Assembly: GCA_022561895.1 (NCBI GenBank)
Contig: JADFQH010000047.1
Span: forward strand, 1 to 13,080
Length of the DNA: 13,080 nt
Reading direction: 5' to 3'
From: Methanobacteriota archaeon
GTDB taxonomy: Archaea > Halobacteriota > Halobacteria > Halobacteriales > Halalkalicoccaceae
Within the stretch, counting starts at the first letter, position 1, and each line of letters opens with the position of its first letter. The translations under genes and the position numbers were made by a program. Positions 12,231 through 13,080 of this stretch are shown piece by piece. Under the pieces are notes generated by a model. It saw only the letters and a list, made by a program, of their open reading frames with translations. It was not told where the DNA came from and ran no database searches.

Positions 12231-13080
12231 GTACTATGCGGTGGCCGATGCGAACGCGGTCGCAGGGCGGGGAAAGGCTGGTTCCCTCAAGAGCAGCCGT
12301 CCGGTCTTCTCGCGGCCGAAGGCCTCAGCCGTGCGGATGGTCCCGGCCCGCAACTGTGGAGTGCTGCTCGTGGCACGCCGCTGTGGCTCGTGGGTTTCAC
12401 GCCCGGAGGCGAGCAGCGTCCGCTGACGGTCGTGCGGGCAGATCGTCTGCTTGCCGACACGAGCGCTGCGGCGCAGGGTCTCGCAATGACGACGGGAGGT
12501 TCCGCCGAGGTCGTGTCCCTGGGACCGAGGTTTCCCGGGATCTTCATTCGGTTTCCCGAGAGCTTCGGCGCCGATGTGGCCGCGGCGTCCCGGCTTCGAC
12601 AACTGTTGTACGGCGGTGCCCTCTTCGTCGTCGTCAGTCTGACCGGCTTCGGCGCGTGGTTCCTCTCGCGCGACATCCGCCGTGAAGCCATGCTGGTCGA
12701 CATGCGTTCGCGTTTCGTGGCCAGTGTGTCGCATGAGCTGAAAACGCCCTTGACCGCGGTACGCCTGTTTGCCGAGATGCTTCAGCGAGATCGCCTCCCG
12801 CCCGAGAAACGCGCCTCGTACCAGAAGACGATCCTCGCGGAGAGTGAACGGCTGAGCCGGCTCCTCGACAACGTCCTGGACTTCTCGAAGATCGAACGCG
12901 GTGAGAAACACTACGTGTTCGAGACGGTGCGGCTGCAGGAGCCACTGCGACGGGCGAGCAGCACTCTGGAGCACCAGCTCGCGCGCGACGGGTACTCGCT
13001 CGAGCTGGCCATCGACGACGCGGTGCCTGCGGTCGTTGCAGATGCCGATGCGATCGGGCAGGCCGTCGTCAACCTCATCT
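12231..13080 (+). CDS. Sensor histidine kinase fragment of bacterial type (both ends missing)
   Basis: The frame with codons at 12732 (His) stays open through the window end. About 120 residues of sensor region (GWFPQEQPSGLLAAEG...PLWLVGFTPGGEQ) are followed by a membrane helix at about 12603-12668 (LLYGGALFVVVSLTGFGAWF) and a HisKA dimerisation/phosphoacceptor helix, FVASVSHELKTPLTAVRLF, with the His at 12732-12734. DFSKIERGEK comes next, and the window ends at the start of the ATPase N-box (IGQAVVNLI). No plausible start or signal sequence exists: at the 5' end the frame runs into the promoter of a divergent gene (an in-frame ATG at 12216 lies just upstream of that TATA box). In the region from the membrane helix onward, basic and acidic residues are about equal, unlike the acidic proteins elsewhere here. 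Assembly chimera is the favoured explanation; a transferred, truncated gene is the alternative. Confidence 0.85.

Noticed and set aside
12234..12974. Minus-strand open frame of 246 codons opposite the kinase
   Set aside because: The peptide is rich in Arg, His and Gln without motifs, while the plus frame gives an unmistakable HisKA domain.

Overview
The window is haloarchaeal DNA for about its first 12.2 kb. The evidence is archaeal-type ribosomal and RNA polymerase genes, strongly acidic proteins, intron-less tRNA genes without an encoded CCA, and TATA boxes placed 27-30 bases before start codons (leaderless transcripts). The last ~850 bases do not fit. They encode part of a bacterial-type sensor histidine kinase of balanced charge that is open at its 5' end, most likely an assembly chimera and less likely a recent transfer.

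Layout. Positions 1-3959 (minus strand) hold the conserved archaeal translation/transcription cluster, read tRNA-Ser(GCU), uS13, uS4, uS11, RNA polymerase subunit D (Rpo3), tRNA-Leu(CAG), eL18, uL13, uS9 (cut by the window start). The main TATA box is near 4044. uS13-uS4, uS4-uS11 and uL13-uS9 overlap or abut, and several internal genes have strong Shine-Dalgarno sequences. The spacers carry structure that the genes do not explain: an 80-base two-part helix directly after tRNA-Ser, a nested palindrome between rpoD and tRNA-Leu, and a 23-base copy of the tRNA-Leu 3' end 105 bases downstream of that gene.

Positions 4160-9745 are an accessory-style set of single genes: a Tat-exported Asp-box (BNR) lipoprotein behind an AT-rich leaderless promoter, a renalase-like FAD oxidoreductase, a convergent TraB/PrgY-like protein, a thymidylate-kinase-like P-loop protein, the GTP 3',8-cyclase MoaA, and an unrecognised acidic protein with two C-terminal membrane helices. 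A 14-bp perfect inverted repeat lies between moaA and the kinase gene.

Positions 9746-10025 are non-coding and contain a 97-base palindromic element with a 21-bp perfect core. It precedes an Mrp/NBP35-type iron-sulfur carrier gene that is translationally coupled to a 70-residue protein. Next come a divergent uracil-DNA-glycosylase-superfamily protein and a small two-helix membrane protein. The kinase fragment begins immediately beyond the promoter of that last gene.

I found no CRISPR array, rRNA gene, transposase, or defence or secretion gene cluster. The most unusual material is in the non-coding structured elements and at the foreign junction, not in a new multi-gene system.
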